Shown: positions 26,754 to 37,200, numbered from the stretch's first letter. The stretch is 64,000 nucleotides of DNA from Palsa-1392 sp963819975 (GCA_963819975.1 CAWFYE010000001.1:248001-312000), one strand, 5' to 3'. Program-made: numbers and translations. The notes: generated by a model not told the origin, from the sequence alone.

Positions 26754-27064
26754 GCGATCGCATTTGCGTGCGCCTGCCGGAGAATTGGACGAGGCTGGGT
26801 TACCTTCGTGTTTGCAAGCTGCACGATCGTGCTTCCGCTCCGCCCCCAGGCTCCAGCTGCCGGACAAAACACTTCGGGAGCAGCGCGAATGACTTCGGCT
26901 TGTTGTTCCGGCGAAAGCCGAACCATCCCCCAGTTCGCATTCGGATACCCGAGTGTTGCAAAAATTCTTTTCCGGACGCGAAAATCTGGATGGGCCATAT
27001 GCGAGCTTTCCTCGGTCTCAGGCAGCGCTAGCGCAAGACGACGAAATTGCTCAGCGGTCATCAT
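26726..27064 (-). CDS. MmcQ/YjbR-family protein
   Basis: 112 residues, full length for the family. MTAEQFRRLALALPETEESSHMAHPDFRVRKRIFATLGY and the closing segment of the CyaY-like fold of YjbR proteins fit, with MVRLSPEQQAEVIRAAPEVF in the middle. The function of the family is not settled; DNA binding has been proposed. Two nucleotides separate its start from the PTPS gene's stop, so it is probably carried on the folE-PTPS transcript. Confidence 0.8.
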   Translation of the reverse strand: MMTAEQFRRLALALPETEESSHMAHPDFRVRKRIFATLGYPNANWGMVRLSPEQQAEVIRAAPEVFCPAAGAWGRSGSTIVQLANTKVTQPRPILRQAHANAIAQARPRRAR

Positions 27065-27066
27065 TG

Positions 27067-28257
27067 TTAGCGACGGAGCGTAAAGCGATTGTTGGGCGTT
27101 TCCCAGAGACGAAGCCGCGTCAAGCGATCGTCGAGCCGGGCACTGAATTTCGGCCAGAGGGCGCGGACGATGTTTTCGCCGGTAGAAGGTTCTTTACGGA
27201 ACTCCTCGGTCTCGAGATCGAGATGCTTGTCCTGCCAAGGGGCGAGCGCGCGCTCGATGGCGTCACGGAACGCCCGAAAATCGTAGAGGGTGCCGCCGCG
27301 TTCGTCATACGGACCGCCAATTGTCGCCTCGGTCAGATAGCGATGGCCATGTCCGCGTGGATTGTTGCACTTGCCGTAGAGTGACTCATTTTCCGCGGCC
27401 GAGAGCGCAGGAGCATGGAGACGATGGGCGGCGCTGAAAGGCCTTTGCATCCCGAGGAAATAGCTCCCGTCACTCCAATATTCGGCGAAGAAATCGTCGC
27501 GTTCGTAGAGGCGAACGCGATGCAACGGAAGTTCGGTGGCGACGCGCGCGTGAATGAATTGCGCGATGCTTTCCGTCGTCTTTGGAAGATTCGTTAGGCC
27601 GGGAACTTCGTGATTGAGATTCTTGTGGTCCAGTTCGGTCGCAAACCACCTGAGCGCCCCCGCCAGCCTGGCCTGCCGAATCTCTTCCTGAAAGGTGAGG
27701 CGCGCTCGGTAGTGGTGGCCGTGACCATGCGGCGAGGCCGCAGTCCCGAAGAGCGCGTCATTCTCGGCTGCGCTCAAATGCGGCGACATCGTTTGCCGTG
27801 CGGCGGAGAATTCGAACCAGTAATTCGCCTCTGTCAGTCCATCGGCGTAGATCGTCGCGCCGCGCTCCGGCGTTTCCTCAAGATGACAGGCGACAAGCCG
27901 CGCATCCAGATCGGCGAAGAGCGGCTCGACCTCCGCAAAGAGTCGGCGAGCGACGTTCTCCGCGGTCGGCGGGGTTTCGCGGAAATGCGGATGATCTTCA
28001 TTCAGAAATTTATGGTCGAACCGGGCGTGCAAAACCTCCTCCACCCGCGCCTTGATTTCGCTGATATTAACGAGCATGCCGTTGGTCGCGTCGACCTCGC
28101 CGGTGAAAACGAACCAGGCGACATAGTTTCGCCCGGTGCCGTAATTGGCGGCGGACTCGGGACCGAAGGCGGCCAAATTCTCCGCGTCCGACCAGGTCGA
28201 CGAAAAGAGCCGGCGCGAAGCGGAAAACTCGAGCCGCTTGCTGACCGTCAGCAGCAT
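27067..28257 (-). CDS. Triple-domain 6-pyruvoyl-tetrahydropterin synthase/QueD-like protein
   Basis: 396 residues made of three tandem PTPS-like modules (about 1-140, 145-265, 268-396); normal enzymes have one. Module 3 keeps the full site: H278 (FSAAHRL), C297, H303 and H305 (RGHGHRY), H345 and E386. Module 2 keeps HGHGH but has lost the first His and the Cys. Module 1 reads FSASRRL and GTGRN and so lacks all zinc histidines. Known family members turn dihydroneopterin triphosphate into a pyruvoyl or carboxy pterin. Following folE (5-bp gap) it may make tetrahydrobiopterin or a queuosine precursor. The degenerate modules may serve assembly; this is inference. Confidence 0.85.
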   Translation of the reverse strand: MLLTVSKRLEFSASRRLFSSTWSDAENLAAFGPESAANYGTGRNYVAWFVFTGEVDATNGMLVNISEIKARVEEVLHARFDHKFLNEDHPHFRETPPTAENVARRLFAEVEPLFADLDARLVACHLEETPERGATIYADGLTEANYWFEFSAARQTMSPHLSAAENDALFGTAASPHGHGHHYRARLTFQEEIRQARLAGALRWFATELDHKNLNHEVPGLTNLPKTTESIAQFIHARVATELPLHRVRLYERDDFFAEYWSDGSYFLGMQRPFSAAHRLHAPALSAAENESLYGKCNNPRGHGHRYLTEATIGGPYDERGGTLYDFRAFRDAIERALAPWQDKHLDLETEEFRKEPSTGENIVRALWPKFSARLDDRLTRLRLWETPNNRFTLRR

Positions 28258-28262
28258 GGGCG

Positions 28263-28883
28263 TTATCGGCCGAGGAGCGAGAGGAACTCGGTCCGGGTGC
28301 GCGCGTCTTCCTTAAAGACGCCCAGAAGACAGGAAGTCTTCATGACAGAATTTTGTTTTTCGACCCCGCGCATCATCATGCAAAGATGCTTGGCTTCGAT
28401 CACGACCGCCACGCCTAACGGGTGGAGTGATTGCATGAGCGCGTCGGCCACCTGAGTGGTGAGCTGTTCCTGGATTTGCAGTCGGCGGGCGAAGACATCG
28501 ACGATGCGCGCGATTTTGGAAAGACCGATGACTTTCCCGTTTGGAATATAGGCAACATGCGCCTTTCCAATGAAAGGCAGAAGATGATGCTCGCACATGG
28601 AATAGAGCTCGATGTCCTGTACCAAAACGATCTCGCTCGCGTCCGAATCGAAAATCGCGTCGTTGACCACTTCCTCGACGGTTTGGCGGTAACCCTGGGT
28701 CAAAAATTCGAAGGAGCGGGCGGCGCGAGCGGGAGTTTTTAGCAGGCCCTGCCGCTTCCGGTCTTCGCCGACGGCCCCGAGCAATGCGCCGAAGACCCGT
28801 TCCATCTCTTCGACCCTCCCGGTCGGGAGGCGATTTGGTTGTCTCGTAAGGCGCTCGGAAACCTCGAATTCGTTATTCTGCAC
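28263..28883 (-). CDS. folE: GTP cyclohydrolase I
   Basis: 206 residues. Zinc and active-site motifs are present: ELYSMCEHHLLPFIGKAHVAYIPNG (Cys, two His), GLSKIARIVDVFARRLQIQEQLT, and KHLCMMMRGVEKQNS with the second zinc Cys. It makes 7,8-dihydroneopterin triphosphate from GTP. The next gene on the strand is the triple PTPS protein, which would use this product. HmgA and HppD genes lie upstream on the same strand, 83 bp away, suggesting a link to tyrosine/phenylalanine breakdown through tetrahydrobiopterin; phenylalanine hydroxylase itself is not in the window. Confidence 0.96.
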   Translation of the reverse strand: MQNNEFEVSERLTRQPNRLPTGRVEEMERVFGALLGAVGEDRKRQGLLKTPARAARSFEFLTQGYRQTVEEVVNDAIFDSDASEIVLVQDIELYSMCEHHLLPFIGKAHVAYIPNGKVIGLSKIARIVDVFARRLQIQEQLTTQVADALMQSLHPLGVAVVIEAKHLCMMMRGVEKQNSVMKTSCLLGVFKEDARTRTEFLSLLGR

Positions 28884-28966
28884 AGTGAGAGCTTAGTGGA
28901 CAGGCAGAGCGAGGACAAATCAACCGCGGTCGGCGGCTTCGCATACTACTTTGTCGCCGGCTTCGG

Positions 28967-30151
28967 TTAATCGAGCCAGCTCAACGGATACTTCTCGTCG
29001 TCGAGTTTCACCGCCTGTTCGGTCAGCTCAAGGGTGTGCTCGGTGTCGAACATGACCGCCAGTTCCTCGGTGCGAAGCGCGTCTTTGCTCGCCATGATCG
29101 TGCCCGGGTGCGGCCCGTGCGGAATGCCGCGCGGATGCAGCGTCATCGATCCGGCCTCGATGCCTTTGCGCGACCCGAAATTTCCGCGGACATAGAAGAG
29201 AACCTCGTCAGCCTCGACGTTGTCGTGGACCCAAGGGATTTTGACCGCGTCCGGACCGTAATCGAGCATGCGCGGCGCGAAGGTGCAGACGACGTAGCCG
29301 CGAATCTCGAAGGTCTGATGAATCGGCGGCGGTTGATGGACAAAGCCGGTGATCGGCTCGAAGTCCTGCGCGTTGAAGGTGAATGGATAAACAAAACCAT
29401 CCCACCCGACGACGTCAAAAGGATGATGCGCATGAACCACCCGCGTCCACCGCGGGCCGTCCTTCACGAGCACCGCGACGTCTTCGTTTTTGTCGACCAC
29501 CAGCGTCTCGGTCGGTCCGTGGAAATCGCGCTCCGAATAGGGCGAGCCCATCCGGATTTGGCCGTCGTGATTCAAATAACGTCGCGGAATCCGCACCGGC
29601 CCGGTAGATTCAAGGATGAGATAATCCTCCTCCTCTATCTTGTCTGGCACGATCCGGTAGGTGATCCCGCGTGGAATCACGATGTAGTCCTCCGCGCGGT
29701 AGCGCAGCTTGCCGAAAGGCGACTCGAGCGTACCCGCGCCGTGGAAGACGAAGATAATCTCGTCCGCCCCGCCATTGCGGTAATACTCGTATTCACCGTA
29801 GGCCTTAGCCGGCTTCTGCCGGTAGGCGATCATGTCCTGGTTGAACAACATCGGGATGCGACCGGTATAGAGGTCGCCCTGCCGCGGGACGTTGGCGGCT
29901 TTCAGATGATGATGGCGCAGCGGCGCGTCTGTCACCTTCTTTAACTCCTCGCACTTGATCAGTTCCACGCTCCGCACGCGCGTCGGCGGCCGCAGGTGAT
30001 ACATGATCGAGTACGCCTCGTTGAATCCCTCGGTCGTAATGACGTGCTCGTAGTAGATGCCCTCGTTTTTGTAACCCGGGCCCGCGCCGTTGCGGTGGAA
30101 CCAGACGTGGTGCTTCCGCGGAATGTCTCCCAGTTTTTGATAATGCGGCAT
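28967..30151 (-). CDS. hmgA: Homogentisate 1,2-dioxygenase
   Basis: 394 residues of the HmgA cupin family. MPHYQKLGDIPRKHHVWFH begins the protein; GGADEIIFVFHGAGTLESPFG and LHPRGIPHGPHPG carry iron-binding His/Glu positions. It opens the ring of homogentisate to maleylacetoacetate in tyrosine catabolism. It lies 12 bp after hppD, whose product is its substrate, so the two are an operon. Fumarylacetoacetase and the isomerase are not in the window. Confidence 0.94.
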   Translation of the reverse strand: MPHYQKLGDIPRKHHVWFHRNGAGPGYKNEGIYYEHVITTEGFNEAYSIMYHLRPPTRVRSVELIKCEELKKVTDAPLRHHHLKAANVPRQGDLYTGRIPMLFNQDMIAYRQKPAKAYGEYEYYRNGGADEIIFVFHGAGTLESPFGKLRYRAEDYIVIPRGITYRIVPDKIEEEDYLILESTGPVRIPRRYLNHDGQIRMGSPYSERDFHGPTETLVVDKNEDVAVLVKDGPRWTRVVHAHHPFDVVGWDGFVYPFTFNAQDFEPITGFVHQPPPIHQTFEIRGYVVCTFAPRMLDYGPDAVKIPWVHDNVEADEVLFYVRGNFGSRKGIEAGSMTLHPRGIPHGPHPGTIMASKDALRTEELAVMFDTEHTLELTEQAVKLDDEKYPLSWLD

Positions 30152-30163
30152 ACTTAATCTCCC

Positions 30164-31297
30164 TTAGAGGTTGCCCCGAAGTTCCTGTTCCTTTTCCAAG
30201 GCTTCGAAGAGCGCCTTGAAATTACCTTTCCCGAAACTCTGCGCGCCTTTGCGCTGGATGATTTCGAAAAACAAAGTCGGCCGGTCTTCTACTGGCTTGG
30301 TAAAGATCTGCAGCAAATAACCTTCGTTATCGCGATCGACCAGAATGCCGAGGCGTTTGAGCGGCTCGAGATCTTCATCGATATGGCCAACGCGATCGAG
30401 AACCGTCTCGTAGTAGGTGGTCGGGATGTTGAGAAACTCGACTCCGCGGCTTTGCAAATCCGTCACCGTCTTAACGATGTCCTTGGTCGCGATCGCGACG
30501 TGCTGCACGCCTTCGCCGCCATAGAAATCGAGATATTCCTCGACCTGTGACTTCTTCTTTCCCTCGGCCGGTTCATTAATCGGGAACTTCACGAAGCCGT
30601 TGCCGTTGCTCATGACCTTGCTCATGAGGGCGGAATATTCGGTCGAAATATCCTTGTCGTCGAAGCTCAGGATATTACGGAAGCCCATCACATCCTCGTA
30701 AAACTTGACCCACGGGTTCATCTGGTTCCAGCCCACGTTGCCAACGCAGTGATCGACATAATGCAGGCCGGCGTCGGGCGGATTGTAAGTCGATTCCCAT
30801 TTGCGGAAGCCGGGCATGAAAGGGCCGCGGTAGTTCTTGCGCTCGATGAAGAGATGGACCGTCTCCCCGTAAGTGTGGATACCGCTCATCACCACTTCAC
30901 CGTCGGCGTCCTTCAAAGTGGTCGGCTCCATGTAGCTCTTGCCGCCGCGCCTGGTCGTTTCATTCCAAGCTGAGGTCGCGTCCTGCACTTTTAAGGCGAG
31001 GTATTTCACCCCATCTCCGTGCTCGTAAATATGATCGGCGATCGGGTTCTCCGGCCGAAGCGGCGTGGTCAGGACAAAGGTCAGTTTGTTCTGCCGAATG
31101 GCGTAACTGACCCGATTTTTTTGGCCGGTTTCCGGACCAGAATAAGCCAGGCTTTGGAAGCCGAAGGCGGTTTTGTAGAAATGCGCGGCCTGCTTTGCGT
31201 TGCCGACGTAAAATTCGACGTAATCAGTTCCTTCGAGAGGCAGAAAGTCCGTTTCTGGTGCGGAGCTTTTTTTCGGTGCGGCGATAGTGGTTTCCAT
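30164..31297 (-). CDS. hppD: 4-hydroxyphenylpyruvate dioxygenase
   Basis: 377 residues from ATG 31297 (METTIAAPKKSS). The frame is open further upstream to 31987, but that stretch is low-complexity antisense of another gene. Two VOC domains are visible. The iron ligands are His in HYVDHCVGNV, His in GVQHVAIATKD and Glu in LFFEIIQR. The C-terminal GKGNFKALFEALE is the helix that closes the site. It converts 4-hydroxyphenylpyruvate to homogentisate. Divergent to the 31463 gene across 165 bp that should hold both promoters. Confidence 0.95.
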   Translation of the reverse strand: METTIAAPKKSSAPETDFLPLEGTDYVEFYVGNAKQAAHFYKTAFGFQSLAYSGPETGQKNRVSYAIRQNKLTFVLTTPLRPENPIADHIYEHGDGVKYLALKVQDATSAWNETTRRGGKSYMEPTTLKDADGEVVMSGIHTYGETVHLFIERKNYRGPFMPGFRKWESTYNPPDAGLHYVDHCVGNVGWNQMNPWVKFYEDVMGFRNILSFDDKDISTEYSALMSKVMSNGNGFVKFPINEPAEGKKKSQVEEYLDFYGGEGVQHVAIATKDIVKTVTDLQSRGVEFLNIPTTYYETVLDRVGHIDEDLEPLKRLGILVDRDNEGYLLQIFTKPVEDRPTLFFEIIQRKGAQSFGKGNFKALFEALEKEQELRGNL

Positions 31298-31462
31298 AAG
31301 ATGAGTTCTTTCCGAATCGATGAGCGGCCAAGGACCGCGGTTCGTGAGAGCACGTAAATATAAATCGTCCGGACCGAGTGGCAAGGTTGTGAACTTCGGC
31401 CATCCAAACCCCGGCCCCGAGGAAATTGCCGACGCTCGTGGCGCCATGATAAAGTAGCTCCC

Positions 31463-31999
31463 ATGAGGCGGACGTTCAGGATTTTCGCCACGATCGGCGC
31501 GGCCGTTTCTGCCTTTGCGCTGGAGGAACCGGAGCTTCCCGCGCCAGACTTCTCGCAGGAAATTGAGCCGCCGATTTTGTTTCAAAACCTCGCGCCGGAC
31601 GATGCCGCTCCCGGTTCGCTCGGGACCGCGGCGATCGAGCAGAACCTTGCCCGAGCGCAGAAACTGGCCGCCAGTGCAGATCGCCTCGTCCGGGCCGGCA
31701 TCATTGCAAAAGTAGAAGCGGAACAGCGCGCCCTGAAAGTTGTACAACTCGAAGCCGCGTTGGTTGAGGCCCGCCTGGCGGAAGCGCAGACCATTGCGCC
31801 AAAAGCGAGCGAAGCGGAGATCGCCCGACTGACGGAAGCCGCGCGGATTGCGAGCGAGCGAAAACACTCCGCCGAGGTCGAAGCGGCCGTGCGCAACCTG
31901 GAGCGTCAGAAAAAACTCCTCGCTCTCGGGAGCGCGCGCAAATCCGACGTTTCCCGCGCGGAAGAAAAGCTCACCGAATTGCAACAACGCGACAACTGA
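31463..31999 (+). CDS. Exported coiled-coil protein of unknown function
   Basis: 178 residues. An N-terminal hydrophobic segment (about 5-20) looks like a signal peptide. From about 55 on the protein is Ala/Glu/Arg/Lys-rich and helical (QKLAASADRLVRAGIIAKVEAEQRA, then long heptad-like stretches), as in periplasmic adaptor or TolC-like helical hairpins, but no family is named. The stop abuts the convergent tamA-like gene at 32000. Confidence 0.65.
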   Translation: MRRTFRIFATIGAAVSAFALEEPELPAPDFSQEIEPPILFQNLAPDDAAPGSLGTAAIEQNLARAQKLAASADRLVRAGIIAKVEAEQRALKVVQLEAALVEARLAEAQTIAPKASEAEIARLTEAARIASERKHSAEVEAAVRNLERQKKLLALGSARKSDVSRAEEKLTELQQRDN

Positions 32000-34228
32000 C
32001 TAGAAGGCAAAACCGATGCTGAAATGGAAGGCGCCGAAGGCCTCGTCGCCGCGTGGGTTTGGGTTTACCCCGTAATCGAGGCGAATGGGCCCGATCGGCA
32101 GATTGTAGCGCAACCCCGCCCCGATGCCGTAGCGCATGTCGTTCAAGCTCGGATTACTCGCCTCCGGCAGAAGGTTGCCCGCATCGACAAAGACTGCGCC
32201 TAACAATTCGCCCCAAATAGGGAAGGTGTACTCGACGTTGAAGATGGTGTAAAACTCGCCCCCGATTGGATCGCCGTTGTCGCTGGGACCCAGTTCGCGC
32301 TCCGCAAAGCTGCGCACAGTCGTGCTCCCGCCACTGAAAAAGCGTTCGTCGATCGGGATGGCATAGGCTTCGCTCGCCCCTCCGGCATTGAGCGGATAGA
32401 CGACCCCGGCGCGCGCCCCGAAAGCGAGCAAACTGCGCTCAAACCATTTCTGGAGGGACGATTTTTGCAGATCCTCGCCGGTAAGCTGTGGCTGCTCCGG
32501 CGCGAAGGGAAGATAATAACTGACTCGCCCGGTGACACGAATCAGATCGACCTCGCTCCCGAGCGCGCTTGTCGCCAGATCGGCTGTGTTGTCGATGATG
32601 AAACCGCGCGGAGCGACGAGCGGATTCTTCCGCAAGTCGAGCGTTTGGGTGAACCCGACGGTGTTGATGAAATAGCTTGTGTCGCCGAGAAAAACGGGGG
32701 AGATGGTGGCGCTGGTGATCTCCACGTGGCGCGCGCCCAGCACCAGGCCGACCGAATAGGCATCGGTGACCTGACGACGCAATGTAAACTGGCCGCCGAG
32801 CTCGAATTTCGTATAGCCGTCATAGTCGAAGGTGAGAGCCGAGAGCCGGGCTTTGAACGCGAACGCGGTATTGAAAAGGTAGGGATCCTCAAAGACAATT
32901 TCGCCCTTGTAACTGCGCTGGGTGTATTCCACCGAGGTCGTGATCGGGCGGCCGAAACCGAAAGGATCGCGATTGGTATAGGAGGCTCCGACGATCGCGC
33001 CCTCGTAAGTGCCGTAGCCGATGTAGAACCCAAACTCCTGGGGTTTCGCTTCCTCGACCGAGATATCGAGGCGCAGCTCGTTGTCGTTGACCGGCGTGGG
33101 ATTGATTCGGACGATGTTGAAAAGACCAGTTCGGGTGAGCTCGCGAAACTTCTTGTCGAGTGTCTCTGGGCTATAAGGCTGGCCGCGATACTGCTTGAAG
33201 CGATTGAAGAGGTAACTGGGCCGCAACTTGCGTGTCCCCTTCACCGTGATGCCGTCGTAGTAATAGACCCGGCCGGGATTAATCGTCACTCGCACCGGCA
33301 CGCGACCGTTGAGCGCGAGATCGGGCGCGGCTGTGGCATCGACTTGGACCGCATAGTAACCACGCGTTTTGTAATAGGATTGGATTCGCCGCTGGATATC
33401 GGCCAGCCGCGCCGCGGTATAGGGCTGCCTGGTCAGGTCGAGAATCTGGCCGCGCAATGCTTCACCGCCATAGAGGGTCGGACCGACGAAATTGATGTTG
33501 CCGAAAAAATATTTCCTTCCCTCGTGGATGACGATGACCGCCTGGACCAGCTCGGGCTGCAGATAGTGATAGGTCGGTGGCTCGACCGTGGCGTCGATGA
33601 AGCCTTCCGAAACGTAATAGCGCTGCACGAGGTCGGCGCCTTCCTCGAGCTGGCCCGGGACGAAAGGCAGGAGCCCTTTCCCCCTCGGGTCACTCTCCCG
33701 AATGGGACTGACGGCATATTCGAAAAGCTTCTCCGTCGGGAGCTGGCTATTGCCAATAAACTCGACTGTCTTGAGACGAACCAGCGGCCCTTCCGAGACA
33801 TCGAGTCGCAGCCGATTCCCGGAGACGATAGTGTAGCTGACGTTTACCTTGGCATAGCCGCGTTTCTTGTAATAGAGCTCGAGGAAAAAGGCGGCGTCAT
33901 CAGCACGCGCGCCGGTGAGACCATTCTGCGCGATGAAGGTCAACTGCTCTTTGAGCTGCGAGCGCAGCTTTTTGTCGTCAAAGGCGACGTTGCCTCGAAT
34001 TTCCACATCCGCCTCTTGGGCGACCTTCTCCTGCTCTTTGGAAGCGGCTTTTTTTTGTTCTTCTCTTTGCTCTTGTTCCGGAAGTTTGACCGCGGTCTGG
34101 GCGCGGGCTGATCCGCTCGTTAGGCAAAGAAGGCAGAGAGCGGCGAGCATGGACTCGCCGCGGCGACGCCCTCTGGAGGAACGAACTTCTGCTCGTCCAG
34201 CTTGATCATTCCGGCTCCTTTCCTTCAT
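32000..34228 (-). CDS. tamA: Omp85/TamA-type outer-membrane protein
   Basis: 742 residues from ATG 34228; an overlapping GTG at 34231 is possible. A basic segment and a signal sequence (LAALCLLCLTSGSARAQ) lead about four POTRA domains (about 50-400; YYKKRGYAKVNVSY, YYVSEGFIDATV and YYKTRGYYAVQV mark them). The 16-strand barrel (about 410-742) has the Omp85 pattern GGSTTVRSF in strand 6 loop and ends in FHFSIGFAF with the terminal Phe recognised by the BAM machinery. The tamB gene ends at its start, the usual TamA-TamB pairing. The final gene name rests on that neighbour; it could be another Omp85 paralogue. Confidence 0.85.
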   Translation of the reverse strand: MKERSRNDQAGRAEVRSSRGRRRGESMLAALCLLCLTSGSARAQTAVKLPEQEQREEQKKAASKEQEKVAQEADVEIRGNVAFDDKKLRSQLKEQLTFIAQNGLTGARADDAAFFLELYYKKRGYAKVNVSYTIVSGNRLRLDVSEGPLVRLKTVEFIGNSQLPTEKLFEYAVSPIRESDPRGKGLLPFVPGQLEEGADLVQRYYVSEGFIDATVEPPTYHYLQPELVQAVIVIHEGRKYFFGNINFVGPTLYGGEALRGQILDLTRQPYTAARLADIQRRIQSYYKTRGYYAVQVDATAAPDLALNGRVPVRVTINPGRVYYYDGITVKGTRKLRPSYLFNRFKQYRGQPYSPETLDKKFRELTRTGLFNIVRINPTPVNDNELRLDISVEEAKPQEFGFYIGYGTYEGAIVGASYTNRDPFGFGRPITTSVEYTQRSYKGEIVFEDPYLFNTAFAFKARLSALTFDYDGYTKFELGGQFTLRRQVTDAYSVGLVLGARHVEITSATISPVFLGDTSYFINTVGFTQTLDLRKNPLVAPRGFIIDNTADLATSALGSEVDLIRVTGRVSYYLPFAPEQPQLTGEDLQKSSLQKWFERSLLAFGARAGVVYPLNAGGASEAYAIPIDERFFSGGSTTVRSFAERELGPSDNGDPIGGEFYTIFNVEYTFPIWGELLGAVFVDAGNLLPEASNPSLNDMRYGIGAGLRYNLPIGPIRLDYGVNPNPRGDEAFGAFHFSIGFAF

Positions 34229-34230
34229 CA

Positions 34231-37200
34231 CTAGCGGAACCGAATTACGTATTTCACAATTCCCCGAAAACTTCCGGCGACCCCGAGATCGCCGATCAAA
34301 ATGACGCGGTCGTTGACCTTGTATTTCGCGATTGCGGACTGCTCGCCGGTGCGCGGATCAGCGCCGCTGTACTCGATACTGAGCCGATTAAAGATTGAAT
34401 CGCTGTTTGGTTGTTCCTCGTCGTTTTTCTTAAAGATTTTCCGGTAAAGCTCCTTCCCGAGGAGCATGAGCGCGCGACCAGCGAGGACGTTGCCGCTGGA
34501 GAGGCTTTCCCGGGTCACGCCGGTGGCGAGAAGCGAAACGATGTCCTCCTGCGGGAGCGGCGGCTCACTGCTGAAAGTCGCCTCCGGCTTGAGCGCCGTT
34601 CCAAAGATGTATACGTGGATCGTGTAATCCTGGATCAGGGAAGTGCCTTGCATCTCGATCCGTGGATTGAGTGGATCGTCGGGATCGAAATAAAGAAACC
34701 CGAGATTGATCGTGAGGGTGCTGAAAGGCAGAGTCGCTTCGAAATCTTTCAGCCGCACCTGGCCCTGCAACTGCGGATGCAGTCCGGTGCCAGCCATCTT
34801 CATATCGACGATCGCGGCGCCGGTCGCGAGGTTGCCCCGAATCAAAAACGGGTCCTTGCTCCCGATCGTGACGTCGAACTTCCAATCGCGTAACGGCGGG
34901 TCCGGAAAACTAAGCGTGGGCGCGGCGGAAGGCGGCGCGGCGAGCGGCGCCGGCCGTCCGGGCAGGGTGATTGGAATGATGTCGATATTCTTAAGGAAGC
35001 GGCTGTTGGTCGTCAGCACCTGACCGCTCACGCTCGCGCTGTTGAGCGGCCCCTCGACTTTGATGTCGGCATCGATGCGTGCCGTCAGGTTGTCGTTCCG
35101 CGCCACCAGAACGCTGTTCGCTTTCAGACGCAGATCGAATTTTGGCTCGGTCAATTTTGGAAACGAGATGTTTCCGGAGAGAGTGAAGGGCCCACCCGCG
35201 AGATCGCCCCCGAAGCGCTCGAAACGCAGACTGTTGTCGCGAAAATTAATCTGCGCCTTGAAATTCGTGAGGGCAGGCAGGGTCGCGTTCTCAAACCGTG
35301 CGACGTTAATGTTCAAATTGGTCGCCCCGCTCAACACCGGCTTGGAGATCGTGCCATCGACGTTCACATTCAGCGTCACGGTGCCGTCGAGTTGTCGGAG
35401 AGCAGGCACGAATTGCCTAACGAAATTGACGGAACTGGCGGGCATTCGGACGGTCGCGTTGACCGGCGTCTTTTCATCGAGCTTTTTGTCGGACATCACC
35501 TTCGAGATGTTGAGCGGTAGTCGGGCGTTGATCTGGATCGGCTGGATGCGCGCCTGCTGGATTTTCCCGTCCAACCGCAGCTCGTTATTCTGGAGCTGCA
35601 ACCCGATGTTGATCGTGGCCGGCTCCAGTTTCTTAAGCGCGTCCGCGTGCAGGCTTTGTAGTTGTATATCGAGACTGGCCTGCAATTGCTCGAGCGGACC
35701 GCGGGCGTTGAGTTGCATCGACAATTGCCCGGAAGCTGGTGGTTTGGCTCCGAAATTCTGGAAGAGCCGGGCGATGTCGAGATTCCCAGACTGGAAAGTG
35801 ATCTGCATCTCTCCCTGAGGCGGGAAGAGCGGTTTTCCGCTTCCGAGATGGCTCCAATAAAATGGAATCGCAGCATAGGCGGTGGCCCACCTGTCCTTCC
35901 CTTGATCGATCTCCAGGTTGCTGATCTCGAGTCGCCCGTCCTTCGACTGGACGCTGGTTTGCAGGCTGAGTCTGTCGCTCGCGAGATACAGGATCGGCAC
36001 CTGCAATTCCTGCGGAGTGTAATGCGCCTCGACAGCGGCCTCGAGATTCTGCAGATCGGCGAAGCTTGCTTTTTCCAGCTTGAGATGGAGGTCGCCGTTA
36101 TTCTTGAACGTCGAGATCTCGCCCTGTCCATTCCAGTTCACGACTAACGAGCCAGCCAGCGGTGTCTTCTTTTCCCCGGTCGCCAGGAGGGGCTCAAAGG
36201 CCGCGAGATCCGCCAGGTTCGCCGTCACCGCGCCGGTGTAGGCGAATGGCTTTTGCAGCTTCGCGGTTCCGTTCGCCACCACGTAATCCTTCTCGTTTAT
36301 CGAAGCGGTGAGATCGTTCAGGTAGGCGACGTTCTGCGCGATCGCGATCTGCGCGCTAAGTTCCTTCACGAGAAGCTTCTGAACGGTGATGGTCTTCCCG
36401 GAAAGATCGAGCTGGCCGTTCGCGATCCCCTTGCGAATTTGCACGCTGCCATCGGCTTGCAATTCTCCCGTCACCCTGCCCGGCGCATCTTCCTGCCAGT
36501 AATCCGCGAGTTGCGGCGCGCGAACCGAGAGCTGCAAATCGGCCGGCTGCTCGGTTAGGGGAGGAGCAGTTGGACCGGGCGGCGGCAGTTGGTACGTTCC
36601 CCTAACGAGAAGTGAATTCGCCTTCCGCTGCACCGAGACCGGCTCCAACGACACCTTTGCGCCGTTGCTCTTGATCTCCGCCCGGACGGTATCGACAACG
36701 TATTGGTCGTAACGAACGTCGCTCAACTCCGCCGCAATCGACGAGGTTAGATTTTCGTAGTACGGCTCTTCCGTCGCGTCCGTCGCCGGTAATTTCTTCG
36801 TTACGGAAATCTTCGCCGTCAGCGTCTTCACCGCGGCTTTGTCGAAACCGATCAAATCGCCCTTCGCGTTCATCTCCAGGCGCGCGATCGACTGATCCGT
36901 CTTGATCGTGCCGATCGCTTGCAGGCTGCCGGTCACGGGGGGCTTCATGAAGGCGGTTAGCTCCTGCAAGTTCGGCGCGTCGATCGTCAACTTCAGATCG
37001 CCCGGCGTGCGGCGGAAACCCTCGGTCGTTTTCGGCAACTGCACCGTCCCGCGCAACTGCACATGGTTCGCACCGCGATCGATCCGCGCTTCGCGCACCG
37101 TCGCCGTTCCATTATCGGCCACGACATCGAGCCCGACGTGATCGAGCACGACTCCGTTTTGCCGCACGTCGTCGATCTGCGCGGCGATCGTGCCCTGCCA

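Noticed and set aside
27067..28257. Triple PTPS as an assembly artefact of repeated reads
   Set aside because: The three modules differ strongly in sequence and carry different residue losses, so they are not copies of one read region.
31298..31987. Extended N-terminus of hppD
   Set aside because: The region is an open frame antisense to the 31463 gene and shows no VOC similarity; ATG 31297 gives standard length.
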